Part shown: in pieces, positions 6,766 to 10,761 of the stretch
Layout of the letters: each line of letters begins with the position of its first letter
How positions within the stretch are numbered: position 1 is the stretch's first letter
From: an uncultured Chlorobiales bacterium
Lineage (GTDB): Bacteria > Bacteroidota > Chlorobiia > Chlorobiales > Thermochlorobacteraceae
DNA length: 10,761 nt
Direction: 5' to 3'
Assembly: GCA_937959145.1 (NCBI GenBank)
Contig: CALGMC010000078.1
Span: 1 to 10,761, forward strand
Position numbers and translations under genes: made by a program
Notes under the pieces: model-generated
What the model was told of the DNA's origin: nothing
The model's input: only the letters and a program-made list of their open reading frames with translations
Databases searched by the model: none

Positions 6766-7557
6766 TTAGGTTTGTGCGTGCGGTTTTACACTCGCATAAA
6801 CATTTTCTTCAAAGTAAGACGGACGAATACGTTTGCGCATTTCGGCGGGCGTAATTTTGAAACTTTCGGCAACGTCAATCAAGTGGCGAATGTGGTCGCG
6901 TGGCACAATGGCAAAGAGTTCCGATGTGCTGATGTGATTGTGCATTCTGCCGCCGCCGTCGCCAATGACAAAGGTGCTGTTATTTTCAAGCAAGGGAATG
7001 TTGAAAATAGAGGCGCACGCGCTCATGCCGAGTTCGCCAATTGGAAATTTGCCAATGCGTGTCGATGCCGCGCCCGCCAGAATCATCGCATATTGCGGCT
7101 CACAAATCACCACAATCGTGTGAATTAAGCGTTCATCTTCAACGAGGTGAAGTGGTGCGGCGGCAATGGCTTTGAACGCACCTTGTGGCAAGTTCGGCGT
7201 GTTGTGCTTGTTCGACTTTGCCGCATCGAGCGTGTAGAACTGTTGAACATCGGTCATGTAAATGCCATCACGAATATACTCGCTGGCGTTTTCGAGCATG
7301 CCTAAGTGATAAAGCCCGACGAGGCAATCGTGGTGCTCTTTGTTGATGTAGACTTTCTTGCCCAAATCGGCGTGATAAATCAAGGCGCAGGGAACATCAT
7401 TCACAGGCTCGTAGCCTTCGGGGATTTCCTCTTTGCAGTAAGTCACGGCGACGGCATTGTGTTTGAGTTTGAACTGCTTCATGACGGCTTGCAGTTTGGC
7501 GATGTCAATCGGCTCGCCATTGTCGCTGATGGCGTGGTAAGAATTTTGAATGTGCAT
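6766..7557 (-). CDS. DUF169 family protein
   Basis: 263 residues resembling the DUF169 (COG2043) family of unknown function. Supporting landmarks are A-V-A-V-T-Y with E-I-P-E-G (35-48), C57 in V-P-C-A-L-I-Y, H-H-D-C78-L-V-G-L-Y-H-L-G (75-86), L-G-M-S-A-C181, and G-D-G-G-G-R (199-204) before S-E-L-F-A-I-V-P. The conserved cysteines suggest a metal or cofactor site, but that is inference. In family members I recall, the segment at 199-204 often carries a cysteine; here it has none. There is no signal peptide or membrane segment, so it is cytoplasmic. It is the first gene of the bciB operon and has its own strong Shine-Dalgarno, which fixes the start. Family is likely; role is unknown, with pigment metabolism suggested by the operon. 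Confidence 0.82.
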   Translation of the reverse strand: MHIQNSYHAISDNGEPIDIAKLQAVMKQFKLKHNAVAVTYCKEEIPEGYEPVNDVPCALIYHADLGKKVYINKEHHDCLVGLYHLGMLENASEYIRDGIYMTDVQQFYTLDAAKSNKHNTPNLPQGAFKAIAAAPLHLVEDERLIHTIVVICEPQYAMILAGAASTRIGKFPIGELGMSACASIFNIPLLENNSTFVIGDGGGRMHNHISTSELFAIVPRDHIRHLIDVAESFKITPAEMRKRIRPSYFEENVYASVKPHAQT

Positions 7558-7564
7558 ACTTATT

Positions 7565-7572
7565 CTCCTTTC
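7565..7572 (-). promoter_or_regulatory. Strong Shine-Dalgarno of the DUF169 gene
   Basis: On the minus strand GAAAGGAG is followed by AATAAGT and the ATG at 7557-7555, a seven-base spacer. The eight-base core is identical to the one before bciB, while other genes in the window show none. It fixes the start of the first gene of the operon. Confidence 0.85.
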
Positions 7573-7618
7573 AAAAGTGTAAATGAACCTGCAATGAACT
7601 TACGGCTTTTCTTAGAAG

Positions 7619-7636
7619 GGAAAAAGCGTATTTTCC
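7619..7636. repeat. Inverted repeat GGAAAA-N6-TTTTCC
   Basis: GGAAAA at 7619-7624 and TTTTCC at 7631-7636 are perfect inverted arms around a six-base centre (AGCGTA). The symmetry and its place upstream of a restriction-modification gene fit a dimeric repressor site, but arms of six AT-rich bases are weak evidence. It is too short and lacks a T-run in the right place for a convincing terminator. Confidence 0.3.
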
Positions 7637-7668
7637 GCACCATCAAATTGATAACCGCGCAACAATTC

Positions 7669-10600
7669 ATGCACCCAAACGCCGACGATATACGACGATA
7701 CCTTGCCAACGTTCAACAAGCCAATAGCGAAGAAGCAAAAAAACTTCTCTTTCAATCGCTTCTCACCACGCTATTTCAGCACGACCCAGACGCGCTCGCG
7801 CTTATTCAATCCATGAGCAAAGGGGCAGAAAAAACCATCTTCAACATTCCCGCCTCGCCCAAGAAAAGAAAAACCGGACGTGCCGATACGCAATACAACA
7901 GCGTCATTATTGAGTGGGAAAAAGATTTGAAACGCACAGGCATGCACGCGGAAGAGCAACTCAAAGAATACCTCGCAGGCAACTTGCACTCTGGAAATAA
8001 CACTGATTTCACTTTGATTGCAACGGACGGCTTGGAATGGCGCATTTACACGCGCATTGCGAGCGAGTTATTGTTCCAAGACCTGAACGATATTCAACTG
8101 CGCAAAGTCGATTCATTCAAACTAACCGAACAGACGCTGGACGACTTTCCGATTTTCCTCGACCGCTATCTCTTCAAACTGCAACTGCTAAAACCGACGC
8201 TTGCCGACCTTGTCATTCATTTCGGCGCAGATTCTGGCGTGTTTATGCAGGTTATGTCGCGCATCAAATCATATGTTGGCGACATCAACAGCAAGCCCGA
8301 CATTGCGGTCGCTTACGACGAGTGGAAACGATTTCTTTCAATCGCATATGGCACGTTCAACGAAAGCCCTGATGTGTTTTTTGTGCATACGTATTTAAGT
8401 GCGTTCTCGAAACTGATTGCATTTATTGCACTCTCGTCCAAGAAAAACGTTCCAGTCATGGAACTTCAAGACATTTTGAATGGACGCGCCTTCGAGAAAT
8501 TCAATGTTGAACGCTTCATCGAAGAGGATTTTTATTACTGGATTTCCGCCGACGCGCATTTCAACGCACTTCGCGCCGCCTTTCAACTGCTCGCCGATAA
8601 ACTCACCGATTATGACTTCTCCAATGTGGAAGAAGATATTATGAAAGGTATTTATCAGGGATTGATTGATATTGATACGCGCCACGCACTCGGCGAATAC
8701 TACACCCCTGATTGGCTTTGCGAACTTGTTGTCAAAAAAATGCCACTTGAAAAAGAGTGCATGATTCTCGACCCGTCGTGTGGCAGTGGTTCATTTCTTC
8801 GCGCTGCGATTGCGCGTCTCAAAGCCGAACATCCAACACTTTCCGCTGACGCGCTCGCCAAACAAGTTGTCGGAATTGATATTCACCCGCTTTCCGTTCA
8901 AATCGCTAAAACCACAATTTTACTTGCGCTCGGCAAGTCGATTTCACACACTAAAAAGCCTATCTCGCTCAATGTTTTTCTTGCCAATTCGCTTCTGTTG
9001 CCGAAAGGCTCTGCGGAGATTTCAGGCGAACTCTACGATGAAACTTACAGCGTAAGCATTGCAGGGCGGCAACTTGCGTTCAGCGAAAAAGTTTTTGAAG
9101 AAAGTGGATTTTTCGACGAGGCGATAAAATTCGTTGAAGCGCAAGCTAAACGCACGCAAGCCAAATCGCTTTTGCCCATCAATGACTTTAACGCTCTATT
9201 CATCAGTAAATTCAAGGGTTTTGCGTCGTTTGCCGATGAGTTTTATCAGATTTACAAATCGCTCAAACTTGCCAAAGATGAGAATCGAGATAGCATTTGG
9301 GCGTTCATTTTGCAGAACACCTACAAACCGTTTTTCCTCCGTCGGAGTTTCGATGTTGTGATTGGTAATCCGCCCTGGTTCACTTATTCAAGCATCAGCA
9401 ACGCGGAGTATCAACAAAATTTGCTCGAGTTAGCACAGCGATACAGCCTCGTTCCTGCATCGAGAGCCAATATGCCACACCTCGAAATTGCCGCCATTTT
9501 TTTGGCGCACAGCGCAAACTACTTCTTGAAGCCAAAGGGAGATTTAGCGTTCGTATTGCCACGCAGTTTCTTCACAGCCGACCAGCACGATAACACGCGA
9601 AGCGGTCTTGCCGAAGGCTTTACGCTTTCAGGAGCGTGGGATTTGAAAGATGTTGCACCACTGTTCAATGTGCCTTCATGCGTGCTCTTCGCAAAGGCTT
9701 CCACTGCCAAAGACCAAGTCCATCGTGCCGTTTCGGAAAGCGGTATTCCGGGGCTTACGATTTCCGCAAAACTTGACGTCGCTGATATGCCGCTCGAGCG
9801 TGCCTTACCTGCGCTCACGCAAACCAAAACGATTTGGCACTATTCCATACTCGCCAAAAAGAAAACCTTCAATCGCTCTGCGCTCACGCCTGAACGCTAT
9901 GTCAATGGCAATGGCTCAAGCCCTTACGCGCCACGCTTCAAACAAGGCGCGACTATTGTGCCGCGCAATTTTTACTTCATTGAGATTGACCAAGTGTATG
10001 AAGGCAATCCGCTCGAGTATGAACAACTGCGCGTTAAGTCGCTTGTTCTGCCCGAAGCCAAAGCCCCTTGGAAATCGCTCACGATTGAACGGCGCATTGA
10101 GCCGAAATTTCTGTATCGAACTGCACTGGCTAAAAATCTTGTGCCGTTTGCGCTGGTCAATCCGCCACTCGTCTTGCTTCCGATTCAAATCAACACCGCC
10201 AAAGATGGCATGAAGACGGTTGAACTGCTCTCGGCGCAACAATTGCTTGAGAGAGGCTTCGACCAAACTTGCTATTGGTTCGATAAAGCCGAAGAATTTT
10301 GGGAAAAGTATCAAACCGAAAGGTCGAAAGAAAATCAAATGTCGCTTTATGACAGATTAGACTATCAACGCGGCATTTCTGAGCAGAATTTGAACACGCG
10401 CTACCTTGTGCTTTACACGGCTTCGGCAACAGATGCATGTGCCGTTGTGCTGGATAGAAAAAAAATCGATACAGAATTCATTGTGGAAAGCAAAGCCTAT
10501 TGGTATGCAACCTCAAATAAGCGCGAAGCCAACTACCTTGCAGGTTTTCTGAACAGCGGCGTAGCGAATCGCAAAATAAAGGCGTTCCAAACACAAGGAC

Positions 10601-10761
10601 TATTTGGAGAGCGCGATATTCACAAGAAAATTTTGGATTTGCCGTTTCCGCTCTTTGATTCAAAAGACGAAACGCACTTGAAACTCGCTGAATTGGGTGC
10701 GGCATGTGCCAAAGAAGCACAAAGGTTTATTGATAAACACTATGCAACTGCCGATTTGAAC
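7669..10761 (+). CDS. Type IIG-like restriction-modification enzyme (C-terminus missing)
   Basis: The frame is open to the right edge: 1031 codons from the ATG at 7669. An ATG at 7594 would add 25 residues; neither has a Shine-Dalgarno, and 7669 leaves room for promoters. The N-terminal part has G-R-A-D73 with I-I-E82-W-E84-K and then A-E-E-Q-L-K-E-Y-L, a PD-(D/E)XK-like nuclease layout. Residues 105-320 are mostly helical linker. The methylase core has G-E-Y-Y-T-P (342-347), motif I D-P-S-C-G-S-G-S (368-375), acidic D404 in V-G-I-D, and catalytic N-P-P-W (567-570), which marks N6-adenine methylation (Eco57I type). The C-terminal half should hold target recognition; Y-L-A-G-F-L-N-S (956-963) and G-L-F-G-E-R-D-I-H-K-K (977-987) are typical of the end, so little is missing. 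It would cut and methylate DNA as one chain. The methylase part is certain; nuclease activity is inferred. Confidence 0.87.
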   Translation, partial: MHPNADDIRRYLANVQQANSEEAKKLLFQSLLTTLFQHDPDALALIQSMSKGAEKTIFNIPASPKKRKTGRADTQYNSVIIEWEKDLKRTGMHAEEQLKEYLAGNLHSGNNTDFTLIATDGLEWRIYTRIASELLFQDLNDIQLRKVDSFKLTEQTLDDFPIFLDRYLFKLQLLKPTLADLVIHFGADSGVFMQVMSRIKSYVGDINSKPDIAVAYDEWKRFLSIAYGTFNESPDVFFVHTYLSAFSKLIAFIALSSKKNVPVMELQDILNGRAFEKFNVERFIEEDFYYWISADAHFNALRAAFQLLADKLTDYDFSNVEEDIMKGIYQGLIDIDTRHALGEYYTPDWLCELVVKKMPLEKECMILDPSCGSGSFLRAAIARLKAEHPTLSADALAKQVVGIDIHPLSVQIAKTTILLALGKSISHTKKPISLNVFLANSLLLPKGSAEISGELYDETYSVSIAGRQLAFSEKVFEESGFFDEAIKFVEAQAKRTQAKSLLPINDFNALFISKFKGFASFADEFYQIYKSLKLAKDENRDSIWAFILQNTYKPFFLRRSFDVVIGNPPWFTYSSISNAEYQQNLLELAQRYSLVPASRANMPHLEIAAIFLAHSANYFLKPKGDLAFVLPRSFFTADQHDNTRSGLAEGFTLSGAWDLKDVAPLFNVPSCVLFAKASTAKDQVHRAVSESGIPGLTISAKLDVADMPLERALPALTQTKTIWHYSILAKKKTFNRSALTPERYVNGNGSSPYAPRFKQGATIVPRNFYFIEIDQVYEGNPLEYEQLRVKSLVLPEAKAPWKSLTIERRIEPKFLYRTALAKNLVPFALVNPPLVLLPIQINTAKDGMKTVELLSAQQLLERGFDQTCYWFDKAEEFWEKYQTERSKENQMSLYDRLDYQRGISEQNLNTRYLVLYTASATDACAVVLDRKKIDTEFIVESKAYWYATSNKREANYLAGFLNSGVANRKIKAFQTQGLFGERDIHKKILDLPFPLFDSKDETHLKLAELGAACAKEAQRFIDKHYATADLN

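Larger units (their letters stand above)
7558..7668. promoter_or_regulatory. Divergent spacer holding the bciB-operon promoter (position not resolved)
   Basis: This 111-bp stretch separates the DUF169 start from the chosen restriction-modification start, so the promoters of both units should lie in or near it. No -35/-10 pair with good match and spacing stood out on either strand. It contains the Shine-Dalgarno of DUF169 and the inverted repeat at 7619-7636. If the restriction gene starts at the ATG at 7594 instead, most of this stretch is coding. Confidence 0.4.

Noticed and set aside
7594..7668. Upstream ATG (7594) for the RM gene
   Set aside because: It has no Shine-Dalgarno and would leave 36 bp between divergent starts. 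It remains possible, but 7669 is preferred.
9650..10213. A 187-codon plus-strand frame in the RM gene
   Set aside because: It is an out-of-frame shadow, rich in Arg, Ser and Cys; the RM frame is open throughout.
7669..10761. BREX PglX or a Type I HsdM subunit instead of a Type IIG-like enzyme
   Set aside because: A single chain with an N-terminal nuclease-like segment and a Type IIG-style C-terminus fits better, and no hsdS, hsdR or BREX partner gene is present in the window. The region beyond the right edge could change this.

Overview
The window reads as a compact, gene-dense piece of a bacterial chromosome with roughly balanced base composition. The best clue to its owner is a 414-residue iron-sulfur flavoprotein of the F420-hydrogenase beta-subunit family that matches BciB, the 8-vinyl reductase of (bacterio)chlorophyll synthesis. 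Together with a large secreted protein carrying an ASH-type domain, it points to a phototroph of the Chlorobiota, perhaps near Chloroherpeton or Thermochlorobacter. This placement is an inference from protein content; no rRNA or other marker is present. I see no tRNA, rRNA, CRISPR array, transposon or prophage gene, and no gene-free stretch longer than 300 bases.

Layout. (1) Positions 1-1917, minus strand: a large secreted beta-propeller-like protein with a signal peptide and an ASH/HYDIN-like domain, cut by the left edge. (2) 1918-2039: a short divergent intergenic region with a 10-bp-spaced direct repeat. (3) 2040-3988, plus strand: a two-gene unit, a class I SAM-dependent methyltransferase overlapping by one base an AAA+ ATPase that has a YgiT/MqsA-like zinc-knuckle at its N-terminus. 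(4) 3989-7557, minus strand: a tight four-gene operon. In transcription order it holds a DUF169 protein, a small membrane protein, BciB, and a ZapE/AFG1-type ATPase coupled to bciB through an ATGA overlap. (5) 7558-7668: a 111-bp divergent spacer with an inverted repeat. (6) 7669 to the right edge, plus strand: a single-chain Type IIG-like restriction-modification enzyme, with an N-terminal nuclease-like segment, an N6-adenine methylase core and a C-terminal target-recognition region, cut by the right edge.

How they fit together. The minus-strand operon is the metabolic core. BciB would reduce the C8-vinyl group of a divinyl chlorophyll precursor, and three genes of unknown or indirect role are co-transcribed with it: DUF169, a four-helix membrane protein and ZapE. 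Strong, nearly identical Shine-Dalgarno sites precede DUF169 and bciB only. The methyltransferase/AAA+ pair converges on this operon with its stop codon directly against that of zapE. The restriction-modification gene and the secreted protein are typical accessory neighbours. The most plausible new biology is the BciB-linked gene set and the zinc-knuckle AAA+ ATPase paired with a methyltransferase.
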